DNA of 64,000 bases from Uranotaenia lowii (Eukaryota > Arthropoda > Insecta > Diptera > Culicidae). The notes beneath the pieces were generated by a model, which saw only the letters and a list, made by a program, of their open reading frames with translations, was not told the DNA's origin and did not search any database. Positions 1-10,232 of the stretch are shown here, piece after piece. The first letter of the stretch is position 1. The number at the start of each line of letters is the position of its first letter. The translations under genes were made by a program, and so were the position numbers. The stretch is from the NCBI RefSeq assembly GCF_029784155.1, contig NC_073693.1, positions 147,314,843 to 147,378,842 of the forward strand, in the 5' to 3' direction.

Positions 1-475
1 AGCTAAATTTGTCTTTATTCAGGAGTGCCTAAGAACGCCGAAAGTTTAAATGTTTTCGAGATATGGTCTTTGTGTAAAATGTCCGTCATAATCTTTGATT
101 AGAATATACACATTTAAAAAAATTCCACAATATTTTGAAATTTTACATTTTAATGGTTTTTTCGATGTGAAAAAGCTTATTTTCAGTGTTTAACATTATT
201 TATTATCAAATGCAAAAAAAAAGATATATTTTAAGCCATGAATTTGTATATGTAGCTGTGGCTACGCTATAGTGCAGTCATTGATACCTAATTTATGTAA
301 ATTTATTAGCATTAAGAAGTGATCAAAGAATAACATTGTTGAGATAATTTTTGAATTTGAGCAACGAAAAATGTAAACATAACTATTATGCTAACTTCCT
401 TTTCAAGTCGTTCAATCTTAGCAATATGCGTGCAAAGCCGTTCGTTGTTGGTAACATTCAAGAAAAATTGTTTTT
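1..475. repeat. Diverged direct repeat, copy 1 (partial at window start)
   Basis: This stretch aligns by eye with 4,483-4,830 plus 5,292-5,400. Shared landmarks in the same order are 'gttttcgagatatg', 'gccatgaatttgtata', 'agcattaagaag' and 'tttcaagtcgttca'. The second copy is interrupted by a MITE. It is either a tandem duplication or two copies of one dispersed repeat. No coding potential was recognised. Confidence 0.6.
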
Positions 476-1612
476 TGTCACTTGAGTTTTTATTTTCGAT
501 CTTAAATTCATCAAAGTTAAAGTTTTATCCAACGGTTCAGTATTGGTTAACACTTTCATCAGGGATCTTGTGAGTTATGTGTAGTTAATTTTAACCATTT
601 GTGAAGTGTACAGTGGGTGTTGGTTTTTTTTATTTTCCAGCATTACTTACAAATTTAGTTGATTCTGTATTGCTTTAGTAAAAGCGTGTCGTCCGGTTGT
701 GTTGTGGTGGAGTATAACTGTGAACTAGTAAGATTATGTTTTAGTTGTCTTGTAAAGCTCAGTTCTGTTAGAAATGGGACAGTTAAGCATGCGTGTATCT
801 CAAAAACCATTCGTTTCATCGAAATACTTTCTATGAAGGAAATGAAGACAATCATATGATAATTTATGATAAAATTTGAAAAAAAAATTATCGTTTTTAT
901 AAGAAAAATTTCTACTTTATTCTAGGTACCTCCCATTGACCGGCGCACACTTTTTTCAGTCAAGATATTTCATCAGTTTCTCAAACTACTCATACCACGA
1001 AACTGAGGGCGATTTAGTGGATATAGCTGTTTCGAAATTAACAAAACTCGATTATTTATGAATCACTTTTAAGCGTTTTAAATAGAATTTCTGCTGGCAA
1101 AATCTGACAACAACGATGTAATACCATTATGAGATTGACCTTAAAGTATAATCGGTTAGTGTAGATCGTAGGTTGCATGCAAAATTACACATTTTAGGCT
1201 TTAACCAAAGTTTTTGTTTAGGGAAATATTGTTTTTTTTCCACAGGGGCAGAATCTTGGCAAATCATTTAATTTTATACAAATCCCCCAGTAAATACAAA
1301 CTTTGATATGCTGGGGACTTTGCCACTAGCAGACAAGTTATAGGATTCAAACGCTGGATTTTGTTTGAAATAGGGGTTTTCATAAGTTTTGTCGTCAATC
1401 AGAAATCACCTGTTTCATTGCCTCGCTACTGGCTCTACAGCCATGGATTTAGCAAAAAAATGTTTTTTGATGTTAGGTTTAAATGACTCATAGCTAGAGA
1501 ACACTTTTTTCTTAACGGAGAAAAATTTGAGGGTGATTTTAGCAATGTACAATCAGTATTTCGCTTATTCAATATTAATAATTCTGGTATGAGCCTTGAC
1601 TTTCCTGATGAC
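476..1612. other. Gene-free A+T-rich stretch
   Basis: No recognisable gene, RNA or element end. It contains only short open frames without recognisable motifs. Homopolymer A/T runs are frequent. Confidence 0.4.
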
Positions 1613-4062
1613 CTTTAACCTAGGGTTGCCATCCGTCCCACAAAAGCGGGACATGTCCCGCTTTTTTTCTCGGAGAACTTCTACAAAATAAACTCACTAA
1701 CACTGGAAAAAAAATCAAATTTAAATCTTTATTTGAATTTTGTGATGAACAGAAAATACATCTTTTTCGCAAAATAAGCAGCATTTTCAAAATTTTATTT
1801 TAAACAATAGCTAGAAGTTGGTCACTTTTTGGTAGATTTGTCACTTTTTTAAAGCTGGTCACTCACCAGTTACTTTTTTTTAAATTTGGGTTCTAAAGTA
1901 ACTATTTTAAAAAAATTTCATCCAAATTTTGTAGGTACTTAAATTATCTGAACTATGTTTTTTTTCTAAATTTTATTCCACAGGTCGGACTTGATTCGAT
2001 TATTCCTATTTTAAGGCACAATTTCTTTAATAAAAACGCGTTTTTATCAACGTCTATTTTTCATCTTATTCAATGATGCTCTATTACAATTTGTTTTGGT
2101 TTTTTAATTATCTTTAATTGGGACAATTAAAACAAAGTGAAGTTTAGTTGTAATGAAAGATTACGAGCTTACACATTAAAATGTGGAATTTAATGCTCGG
2201 GAGAATGAATTGGAACATCAATATGTTTTAGTAACAAAATTTTGATTTTTTCCAATAGTCAATTGTTCCAAAAGGGTTTCTTTAATGTCTCATATAATGC
2301 CCTTGAAGCCTAAGGGACATAAATGCATAAAAGCATATGTCGAAAAAACTAGCTTTAAATTGTTATGTTTGGCCATTTTCTATATACCGACATATTTTCC
2401 GAAAATTTGTTTTTTTTCTGTTGAACGTAGGAGTATTTAAATAAAATACTAAAAATTTGAAAAACTCACCAAATATAGTTTAAAATATAAAGAACCGTTT
2501 GAGATTATTAACTTACAACCGACCATGTTTACACTTTGACCACTTTGACTCTGAGGACCTCATACATTTTTGCTTCGTAAATTTCACTCGAGCTTGGACG
2601 TTTACCACACACAAAGAGAGTTTCAATACAGGTTTTGAATTTATTATTTTTCGAAAAATTTTCATAAATGTTTTTCGTGAATTTCTCAGGTCCTCAGGTA
2701 CATCATTTTTGGTTTTAGTTTTTGTAACTAAAAGATGCTAAGTGAGGTGTAAGATTAGATAGCTCAATTCCAGAATAGAATGAACTATCATGCTCATTAT
2801 CAGATATTTAAAAAAAAATCCCGTAATAACCTAAATGATGAGTTTTTATCATGAAAACGTTACTTTAAAATTTGCTGTAAATATGGATACGTTTTGAACT
2901 TAAACCAAAAATAATAAAAAATCTCAGGATCTGAAAAATCAAATAATGACTCTAAGTAAGTCAGTCTAGGAGCTTATAAATCCGCATTAAAAAACTGTTT
3001 TTTGTTTAAACAGAACTGACAAATTGATTATTCAACCCTCTGGTTGTTATTTTTGAAGTCTCTGTTGATATAATTTTTGACGTGATGTGGTCACTTATTT
3101 TGCCCTAATTTGATTTAAAAGTAATTATTTTGCATCATGGTCGCTTCTAGTCTAGCCATACGGAATAACACTAAAGCACTTAGCATTACAGAAATATTAT
3201 GATTTAGTTAAGTGTTCTTGAAGCACGTTCAACCAATTTATGAAAAAAATATTGTTTAAATAACTTTAATTATAGATTATAGAGTTATACACATTAATCT
3301 TAATTAAAGAAACTGACAATACAATATGTTAAACAGTCAACCTGAAACAATGACCAATCCTAAAAAGGATCATATGGATGTGATGAAGATCTGAAGAAAT
3401 ATCAGATAAAAATAAAATGTACGGTGATGGACATACGCGGGAGTAAGACAAACAAGTCGTACAGAAATTGATCAAATAAAGTAAACATAATTATCCAGAG
3501 GATAAATAGTCCCTCCCACTCCTAAAAAAGCGTATGGGGTGGAGGAAGGACCCAAATGGGTCTGTGGGACCATCACAAAACAAAAAGTGCCTTCTATTAT
3601 AAACCACCTTTTTTGACTCAATTGTCCAAAGTGTATAAATATGGAAGTTTTATTGAGTTTTGAAAGTTTTAAGGAAATTACCAAACCAACTTATTTTTAA
3701 ACAAATTTCACGAAGGTTTTTTACGCGATATCAAATACACCGTTTACATGTACGACTTGAATTTTTTTTTCTCTCAAATAGCGTGTTTATTCGCGAGAAC
3801 CGTGGAAAATAACGGTGCATATGGCAAAAAACCATGTAAAAAGAAGTCATGCAAAAATCTTTTTGCAAAATCCATCCGTGTTGAAAAACTTTAGTGTACT
3901 TTCTATGAACAACATTGGTTGATGATGCTCGTATAAGTTTGCCTATAAAATTAGGCTTTTTTAAGAGTTTCTTAAATGTCCGCTTTTTTCGGCTGTGTCC
4001 CGCTTTTTTTTCGTGAAATGTCCCGCTTTTTTCTGAAAGCATCTGGCAAGCCTACTTTAACC
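1613..4062. mobile_element. hAT-like non-autonomous element with 8-bp TSD
   Basis: The ends form short terminal inverted repeats: the left begins TAGGGTTGCCATC at 1,621 and the right ends in the complement of TAGGCTTGCCAGAT at 4,054. An 8-bp direct repeat, CTTTAACC, flanks it (1,613-1,620 and 4,055-4,062). Both the 8-bp duplication and the YARNG-type terminus are hallmarks of hAT elements. Inside each end is a repeated 'gcgggacatgtcccgc'-like motif (about 1,648-1,665 and 3,975-4,035), probably subterminal binding repeats. The 2.4-kb interior has no transposase ORF that I can recognise, so the element is non-autonomous. Confidence 0.75.
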
Positions 4063-4482
4063 GTAGTTGCCGATCATATGCTTTATTTAAACTTTGTGGA
4101 CATTTTTGACAATGTTTGCATACTTTCCACCACTCAAACACAGCAATTCTTCGAATAATCAACGGTTTTGTCAGCTCTCAATTTGATAATGACGGATTTT
4201 GAAGGAAACTGTGCAAAATATTTTTTTTCTTTTTCTTTAACATAAAAAATATCTCAAAAACGCGTATTTTTAAAATTTTGACAAAAATAGATCTGATAGT
4301 ACTCTTAACAGGCAGCAAAATGCTGTCAAAATTTTGAATGCCCAATTACTATAAAACAAGCTTTTAGCTAAAAAAAGTGTCCCAATTCTTAAAGAACTTA
4401 GCATTATGCCTTCATCATCAAACTAGGAAAAGAACCGCATATTTTTGTTGAAAGTGCCAAAAACTGATTTGTACCAAATTAC

Positions 4483-5400
4483 AGCTCAATTTTACTTTGT
4501 TCAGGCGTTGCTAAAAGCGCTCAAAGTTCAAGAGTTTTCGAGATATGTTCTTCGTAAAAATGTTTGTCGTAATCTATAATTTAAAAAAAAAAACATTCAA
4601 AAGAATTATACAACTTTTGGAAAAAAAAATATCTTAAAACTTATATTCATATGTTTTGTACATCATTCTTTTGATGAACTACTGTACCTATCAAAGGCTA
4701 AAAAAGTTATATTTTAGGCCATGAATTTGTATAGAGCTACGCCATAGTTCAATAAGTGATAAGGAATTCAAATCAGTTTGTTTCTTTACTAGCATTAAGA
4801 AGAGAACAAAAATATTTTTTTTTAGAATTACAGACCCCGTTCGTTTTTGGCAACATTCGATTTTGGCAACATTCGATTTTGCAACATCCGATTTTGGCAC
4901 ATGTGCCAAAATCGAACGGTTTTTGGAAACAACATTACCTTTTAGAAAAATTCAGAAAAATTAAGAAAAATTCAAAAAATTTAAAAACAAATTCATACAA
5001 AAGACTGAAAATGACAAAAAACAACTAAAAAATGATGAAGAATGACAAAAACAGCAAATCTGACAAATGAAAATAAACATTATAAACAAAACAAGCAAAA
5101 TGCAAAATGCATCAAAACATGATGAAAAAAAATTGACTACAAATGGTTGGAAATCGACTTATAATAATGTTTTTGATAATAATGATAGTTATTTTGTAAA
5201 AAAAACTAAAAAAAAAGTTGAGAAAAAAAACCGTTGCATTTTAGCAACACAAAAGGTGCGGGCGTGTTGCCAAAATCGAACGGGGTCTGTATTGAATTCA
5301 AATAACGAAAAATCGTAACAAAACTATTATTCCAACTTCATTTTCAAGTCGTTCATTTTTTCATTTTTGTCAACATTCGTGCGAAGCCGTTTATTCTTAG
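4483..5400. repeat. Diverged direct repeat, copy 2 (interrupted by MITE)
   Basis: Second copy of the repeat at 1-475, starting 'agctcaattttactttgttc' and continuing after the MITE with 'gaattcaaataacgaaaaatcgtaac'. The copies differ by many substitutions and indels, so the duplication is old. Confidence 0.6.
4829..5291. mobile_element. Small TIR element (MITE), TA-flanked
   Basis: The 459-bp element at 4,831-5,289 begins CAGACCCCGTTCG and ends in the exact complement CGAACGGGGTCTG, flanked by TA on each side. The left subterminal region has tandem copies of 'ttttggcaacattcga' and the right one carries the inverted counterpart. TA duplication and a CAG terminus suggest a Tc1/mariner/pogo-mobilised MITE. 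It interrupts the 4,483-5,400 repeat, which provides an approximate empty site at positions 1-475. Confidence 0.7.
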
Positions 5401-5426
5401 CATCATTGAAAATCAGTGATCAGTAC

Positions 5427-5597
5427 AAAAGCATTATAAACCGTTTAACGCTAGTTAGTCCGCTAACTTTTGTTAGCGGTTTAGTTTTGCCGCTACAATT
5501 TCATTTACCTAGAGAATTAAAATGTTCCGCTACTTTTTGGTTCCGCTGATTGAAGACCGCTTACTTCCATATATTTGTACAAACTCACAGGTTATTG
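5427..5597 (+). mobile_element. Fragment of the CAGTGTTCGG hAT-like family
   Basis: The sequence 'cgctagttagtccgctaact' followed by 'gttagcggttta' and 'ggttccgctgattgaagacc' matches the left part of the complete element at 27,272-28,382. The left terminus is missing. The right side is cut by the GAGAATGAGG repeat that starts near 5,598, so this fragment is older than that insertion. Confidence 0.65.
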
Positions 5598-5932
5598 TGG
5601 GAGAATGAGGATACTTGATTCCTTCACTTTTTATCGAAACCGGAATGTCTTAAAAATATCAAATGTTTTTTAATAGAACAAAACAGCAATGCTGTTATTT
5701 CAACAAGTATTAAAAATTTTATTTTTAGAGTTATTGAACTTTTTGGAAAAATTTACCAAAATATTATTTGAAGATCTTTTTTCAACACTTTAAAATATTT
5801 CCCACATGAAATTATCATGATTATAAAGTTAATTCAAATATGTCAATCGTTAGAGTATAATATGAACTTTACTCTTGGATTTTATCGACTTTTTTCGGCG
5901 AGTTTTAATATAAAAAACCAATTTTTACCAGT

Positions 5933-5981
5933 TGTCCAGACGTTTCGAGCTACTCTGGCTTTCGCTCCTCTTCAGTGGACA
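5933..5981 (-). ncRNA. Hammerhead-ribozyme-like motif (element A, left arm)
   Basis: On the minus strand the order is: helix I strand TGTCCA, core CTGAAGA, helix II GAGC...GCTC, core GAAA, then CGTC and the helix I complement TGGACA. CTGANGA and GAAA are the invariant hammerhead core segments, and such ribozymes are known in the terminal regions of Penelope-like elements. Helix III appears to have no loop here, so activity of a single copy is doubtful. Confidence 0.6.
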
Positions 5982-6044
5982 CTAAAATTATATTTTTCTT
6001 TAAACATTCAATCTTAATTTTAATTTTTAATTGTAACTTAAAAA

Positions 6045-6497
6045 TTACTGGCCATCGTCTAAACTACTTTGATTTTGGACAGTTTGTTTTGTTTTTCGTT
6101 TACATTTGTTTGTCAGTGTCTGTGTTAATTTTGCAATGACAGGGTCGTAAGCAGTTTTAAAATTCAATGAATCCCTTTGTCTATTGACTACATTATCGTC
6201 GCCTCTTAAATTAATATAAAATGTTTCGGTTGTTATCCTGGCGTTGTATCCGGCGACTCTTTCCAAAATTTTGGTGTTTTCAAAATCAAATAAATGTCCA
6301 TTTTCAAGACTATGTTGCGCTAAACCTGTGCTTATTTGTTTTGTAGATACAGTTGTTTTATGTTGTTTTATACGTTTTTCTAAAAACTGGCTAGTTTCAC
6401 CGATGTATGATTTCCTACATTGTCCACATTTAATTTCATAAACAACATTTATGTTTTTGTTCTTTGGAATTTTGTCTTTTGTTTTTGTGAAAATCAT
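6045..6497 (-). CDS. GIY-YIG endonuclease C-terminal fragment of Penelope-like element A
   Basis: A 150-residue open frame with a GIY-YIG-type nuclease signature: the 'NVVYEIKC' strand, then 'CRKSYIGETSQ', then 'EKRIKQHK'. This is the C-terminal endonuclease of Penelope-like retroelements, which nicks the target and follows a reverse transcriptase domain. The RT is absent because the copy is 5'-truncated at the palindrome centre (about 6,497), so the listed start is only where the frame opens. The basic tail ends at a TAA/TAG-type stop 64 nt upstream (in element sense) of the hammerhead-like motif. The mirrored copy on the plus strand (6,521-6,974) has one frameshift, so the two copies differ in integrity. 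Not expected to be functional without the RT. Confidence 0.8.
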   Translation of the reverse strand: MIFTKTKDKIPKNKNINVVYEIKCGQCRKSYIGETSQFLEKRIKQHKTTVSTKQISTGLAQHSLENGHLFDFENTKILERVAGYNARITTETFYINLRGDDNVVNRQRDSLNFKTAYDPVIAKLTQTLTNKCKRKTKQTVQNQSSLDDGQ

Positions 6498-6520
6498 GTT
6501 CTTTACCTTGTCTGATTGTC

Positions 6521-6974
6521 ATGATTTTCACAAAAACAAAAGACAAAATTCCAAAGAACAAAAACATAAATGTTGTTTATGAAATAAAATGTGGACAATG
6601 TAGGAAATCATACATCGGTGGAACTAGCCAGTTTTTAGAAAAACGTATAAAACAACATAAAACAACTGTATCTACAAAACAAATAAGCACAGGTTTAGCG
6701 CAACATAGTCTTGAGAATGGACATTTATTTTGATTTTGAAAACACCAAAATTTTGGAAAGAGTCGCCGGATACAACGCCAGTATAACAACCGAAACATTT
6801 TATATTAATTTAAGAGGCGACGATAATGTAGTCAATAGACAAAGGGATTCATTGAATTTTAAAACTGCTTACGACCCTTTCATTGCAAAATTAACACAGA
6901 CACTGACAAACAAATGTAAACGAAAAACAAAACAAACTGTCCAAAATCAAAGTAGTTTAGACGATGGCCAGTAA
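6521..6974 (+). pseudogene. GIY-YIG endonuclease fragment of Penelope-like element A, frameshifted
   Basis: Inverted twin of the 6,045-6,497 frame. The first 70 residues reproduce it almost exactly, with a Gly for Glu change in the YIGETS motif. One extra T near 6,730 then shifts the frame, and the match continues in the next frame to the stop at 6,974. Together the two frames cover the same C-terminal nuclease region of a Penelope-like element. The RT portion is missing because the copy is truncated at the palindrome centre. Confidence 0.8.
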
Positions 6975-7037
6975 TTTGTAAGTTCCAATTAAAAATTAAA
7001 ATTAAGATTGAATGTTTAAAGAAAAATATAATTTTAG

Positions 7038-7086
7038 TGTCCACTGAAGAGGAGCGAAAGCCAGAGTAGCTCGAAACGTCTGGACA
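7038..7086 (+). ncRNA. Hammerhead-ribozyme-like motif (element A, right arm)
   Basis: Helix I TGTCCA (7,038-7,043) pairs with TGGACA (7,081-7,086). Core CTGAAGA lies at 7,044-7,050. Helix II GAGC (7,052-7,055) pairs with GCTC (7,069-7,072). GAAA follows at 7,073-7,076, then CGTC. The layout fits a minimal type I hammerhead as described for Penelope-like elements, but helix III is reduced to almost nothing. Confidence 0.6.
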
Positions 7087-7985
7087 ACTGGTAAAAATTG
7101 GTTTTTTATATTAAAACTCGCCGAAAAAAAGTCGATAAAATCCAAGAGCAAACATTCGCGGCGTTAAATCCAAATTCAACAATATGAACTTTATAAGGCC
7201 ATATTTTCAAGGCAATTATAAACATTAATTTTTTTTTAGAAAAAGTTCCCCAAAATGTATTTTATGGGTTCAATTGATTCCTTGAGTCCAAAAAGATATA
7301 ATTTTCCTCTGAATGGATTGTGATCATTAATTATCACGAAATTACTAGCATTTGTCCAATAATTTATGTTTATCCAATAATTATCTGTTAAAAAGGACTA
7401 AAAATACTCTTTTCATCTAAAAAATAGAATATTGCTCATTAAGTATGCAATGACACTAGGGTAGTAGACAAACTGTAAGAATTCTGTTTATCTGACACTA
7501 ACAAACTGTGAAATGGGAACTAATACAGTCAGCATAGTCACCAGACCTTTTATCTTTGGATTTTGCTTGATTTTAGCCTAAGGTTAGGGCACCTTGAGGA
7601 AAGGATCAAGTTTCCATTAGTGAAGGATCAAGTTTCCTTTAATTCAATGCTTCCAGATGATTTACGGATTCATCCATCGTTCTAACTTTTGAGCTAATAA
7701 ACTTGAAATCACACGTTGTCAGAAAATGTAAAAGACAGCGAGTTGCTAATTTTTTTCCAAAAAGATATGATGAAAGTAATAATAGGGGATCAAGTATCCC
7801 CATTCCCCCCTACTGATAGAAGTATGTTTACTTCTAGACTAAGGTTTTTAGAATTAAAAAATCCGGGCATTAGATTTCAAAATTGACGACCGAAATCCGG
7901 GCAATATCCGGGCAAATTTTTTCAAAACCCAAAAATTATTCAACAAATATCAAGAAAAAAAATATTGAAAAAAAAGTTTTTTCAT

Positions 7986-8012
7986 TTAAGTACATCGACA
8001 GATTTTAAATCG
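7986..8012 (+). repeat. 27-bp direct repeat, left copy
   Basis: Identical to 10,206-10,232; begins TTAAGTACATCGAC. It marks the junction where the 2.2-kb segment sits inside the hAT-like element. It could be an unusually long target duplication or a product of repair-mediated insertion. Confidence 0.9.
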
Positions 8013-8630
8013 CTGGAGAGTTGGGAACACTGGTTGGGAAGTTTATGCGGGTTTTTAGGCCCAAGAATAAAATAAGATTCGCGCGTGATATAGCTAACTT
8101 CAATTGGTGATTTTTGTGTTAATCGTTTAGTACAGTGTAAGTGCGGCCGTGTTTTGTGAAAAAGGTTCAAAATAGTGAAAAACAAGCCTAAATTTCCGTT
8201 CTAAAAGTTGTGTTTTTTTGGTCTTCGGATGACGTGGAGGAAAGTTGAATGGAGAAGGGGATTTAGAAATGTTTCAGCTCAATTAAATAACAGAGTGCGC
8301 TGCCGTAACGTTGAAGCAAATCTCCAAACCCCGTTGCGTTACAAGTCGTTACTATTTAGATAAGTATTTTTCTAAGCTATCGATGATGTTGGGACCCGAT
8401 ACGAGCTAAGTATATTTTTCTATTTTAATCCTAATCATATATGCTTCATAGTATTTCTGTCGGTAATGCAAAGATACATAAAATAATATCATCAGCACAA
8501 CGGATACAGGTTTTCATACAACATATATATAACTTGTATGCAACATGGCCAAAAAAATTTCAATGCACCGAAATGTTTCAAGCTTATCGACGTCGGAAAG
8601 CTTCGTTCAGTATGGGATAGAACAACTTAC

Positions 8631-8676
8631 CGAAATACATGGTTGCCAAAATCACTGCTAAAACTGTTTTGAACAT
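8631..8676 (-). CDS. Possible first coding exon with signal peptide
   Basis: On the minus strand an ATG at 8,676 opens a 15-codon stretch, MFKTVLAVILATMYF, plus one base, followed by a good splice donor GTAAGT (8,630-8,625). The peptide has a Lys followed by a hydrophobic core, as in secretory signal peptides. A TATA-like sequence lies about 90 nt upstream. Together these resemble the first exon of a small secreted-protein gene. I could not find a convincing in-phase second exon: the acceptor near 8,407 gives an immediate stop in the required phase. The exon lies inside the segment carried by a hAT-like element, so it may be a captured and now broken gene. Product unknown. Confidence 0.35.
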
Positions 8677-8760
8677 TCTTGAGTAAATTTTTAACGCAGA
8701 TTTTTTTTTGTTTTTTTTTTCTCAAAAGGTTGCAGACAAATTTTATGTAATGATATTTCA

Positions 8761-8771
8761 CTTTTTTTATA
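8761..8771 (-). promoter_or_regulatory. TATA-like box upstream of the 8,676 ATG
   Basis: Minus-strand TATAAAAAAAG, about 85-95 nt before the ATG at 8,676. Spacing would allow a short 5' UTR. Such A/T words are common in this A+T-rich DNA, so the call is weak. Confidence 0.3.
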
Positions 8772-9587
8772 GAATCTTATTACACCAAATAACAGATTCT
8801 TGAATATTGAAAATTATATTGTTGGTTAGTGTTAAAGGTTAGTGAATCAACGAATGCTATTATCGATTTCACAATGATAAACGGAAACAAAAATAGTTAC
8901 ATTTTGTTCTCTTCATCAATTACATTTCGTTTTCGAATTAGGTAATTACGAGTTTTCTTCTCAACCCCATGTACTTGAAGGATTGAATTGGAAACGGTTT
9001 TAGCGCTGTTCGAGGCAAAATTTCCATTTTAGAACATACTTTCAAATCGATAGAAAACGAAACAACTATTTCCCGTTTTTCTAATGCAAAGATCAATTTA
9101 ATTATTGAAAATAAGGAACAAACAGATGAACGTTTACTTTGACACATAGTCTTTTTTCTTTTATTTACTTATAAGTACATATTGGAACAAGTAATAATAA
9201 CAATAATAACTGAATAATGAGGCCAGAGAAGCGAAAAGCATTTGTGAATCTGCAGAATGACTGTTTTTAACTATCAAACGCAAGATGACGAATTAAAAGA
9301 AATTTATAACCCGCTATTGATTATTATTGTATTCGATTTATACATATTTAAGATAATTCTAAATTATTCAAAATTAATCATTTTATAAATAAGATAGATT
9401 CAGGCGTTTTGTAGATTCATTGATGTTATAGGATACAGTTTGAGGAAAAAAAGCTAGTTTTATTGAGATTTCTGTTGTACTTCTGTACTGTTTGGTCACT
9501 TGAAATTTTATTGGGAAATCACTGAAATCATTGATTCTTGTTTAAACAGGCCTCATAGATACAAACAGGAGTTTCAATAGGAAACGA

Positions 9588-10051
9588 TTAGGAGCATAGA
9601 AGGTGTAGCGAAACCCCAAGGTCATACCATTCACCAAAATGGATCCTGATCTTCACCTTTCCCTTACTAACATAACCCTTTCCTTTGATACTTGAATATA
9701 GATTCGCAGACGTACAGACGGTTTCCATAGCTGGTGATACTTGCGTACCTCTGTTTTCGATTACTTTAAAATAATTTTTTAAAGTACGCGAATATAAGAG
9801 GTTGCCAGTTACACCAAAAGAGTATCTTACTAACAATCCTTCCTTTATCCCTCATTGACTACTAGGACGTGGCCGGCGCCGTTATTGATCATTTTCAAAG
9901 GGAGAGCATGAGTTTTGTGCATTGTGAATGAATTGCTAGTCCCAAGCACCATTCTTTTGGTTCTCGCGCAAAATTGATGGCCTCGATCAATCACGGAGTA
10001 GCAACCATTGGCGATGTGGAACTTGTTCTGCTTAGCCACGCCAGCGATCAT
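9588..10051 (-). pseudogene. Unidentified coding remnant, frameshifted
   Basis: Two consecutive minus-strand frames (10,051-9,845 and 9,836-9,588) join through a single shift near 9,845. Composition is protein-like, with balanced residues and several Cys (NGCYSV, QFCARTK, METVCTS, LLCS), unlike the A/T-driven spurious ORFs around it. I do not recognise the family. No membrane segment or signal peptide is visible in this part, and the start is uncertain because the frame stays open upstream of the Met at 10,051. It lies in the 2.2-kb segment inside the hAT-like element, upstream in minus-strand sense of the 8,631-8,676 exon. It may be a degraded exon pair of a captured host gene, or a gene with an intron at the shift. 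Confidence 0.4.
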
Positions 10052-10205
10052 GAAATTCGAAATGCATTGAATGATTGAATATTATATTATGTTTTATTTT
10101 ATACAAACAATGAAAACTATGTTGAGTCTATGAAAACTGTAAATGAAGCATTTCGGGTTTAATGATTTAAGGTGGATATGAGTAGTCAAATAAGCTAAGC
10201 TAAGC

Positions 10206-10232
10206 TTAAGTACATCGACAGATTTTAAATCG
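10206..10232 (+). repeat. 27-bp direct repeat, right copy
   Basis: Identical to 7,986-8,012; marks the right edge of the 2.2-kb segment. Just before it is a short 'aagctaagctaagc' repeat. Confidence 0.9.

Larger units (their letters stand above)
5859..7193. mobile_element. Penelope-like element A: inverted-dimer insertion with 13-bp TSD
   Basis: Two 5'-truncated element copies lie head to head. The left arm 5,872-6,497 and right arm 6,521-7,148 are inverted copies, separated by a 23-bp spacer. A 13-bp direct repeat AATATGAACTTTA (5,859-5,871 and 7,181-7,193) flanks the whole as a target-site duplication. Between the right arm and its TSD lies an extra 32-bp stretch (7,149-7,180) absent on the other side. 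Each arm encodes a GIY-YIG endonuclease end and a hammerhead-like motif. The arms differ by several substitutions and a 1-nt indel, so this is not a simple assembly mirror. The host sequence is the repeat at 5,598-7,813. Confidence 0.85.
5598..7813. repeat. GAGAATGAGG-type TIR repeat, copy a (split by Penelope-like insertion)
   Basis: Starts 'gtgggagaatgaggatactt' and ends with the inverted form 'gatcaagtatccccattccc'. Its two halves (5,598-5,871 and 7,194-7,813) align in order with the uninterrupted copy at 20,801-21,774. Landmarks include 'tatcaatcgttcgagcgtaa' near 21,080 and 'atgggtacaattgatcccc' near 21,180, both with diverged counterparts here. The middle is a Penelope-like insertion. 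Without it the copy would be about 0.9 kb. No transposase; class unassigned. Confidence 0.65.

Noticed and set aside
3731..4042. 103-codon minus-strand ORF rich in Lys/Ser
   Set aside because: It overlaps the subterminal repeats of the 1,621-4,054 element; the repeated SEKSGTF/EKKAGHS-like text is the repeat read as codons.
4831..5289. CRISPR-like direct repeats ('ttttggcaacattcga' tandem)
   Set aside because: They are only three short degenerate units inside a MITE end in a eukaryotic genome; no spacers of regular length.
5872..7148. The long palindromes (also 18,103-20,694, 22,848-24,668, 58,576-60,289) as assembly or library artefacts
   Set aside because: Arms differ by substitutions and indels, and three of the four units are bounded by matching target duplications with sensible flanks. 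Artefactual mirror chimeras would be identical and lack TSDs. Long-read confirmation would still be welcome.
8013..8630. A second exon for the signal-peptide exon at 8,631-8,676 using the acceptor near 8,407
   Set aside because: In the required phase it stops after nine codons; the more protein-like reading there is in the wrong phase.
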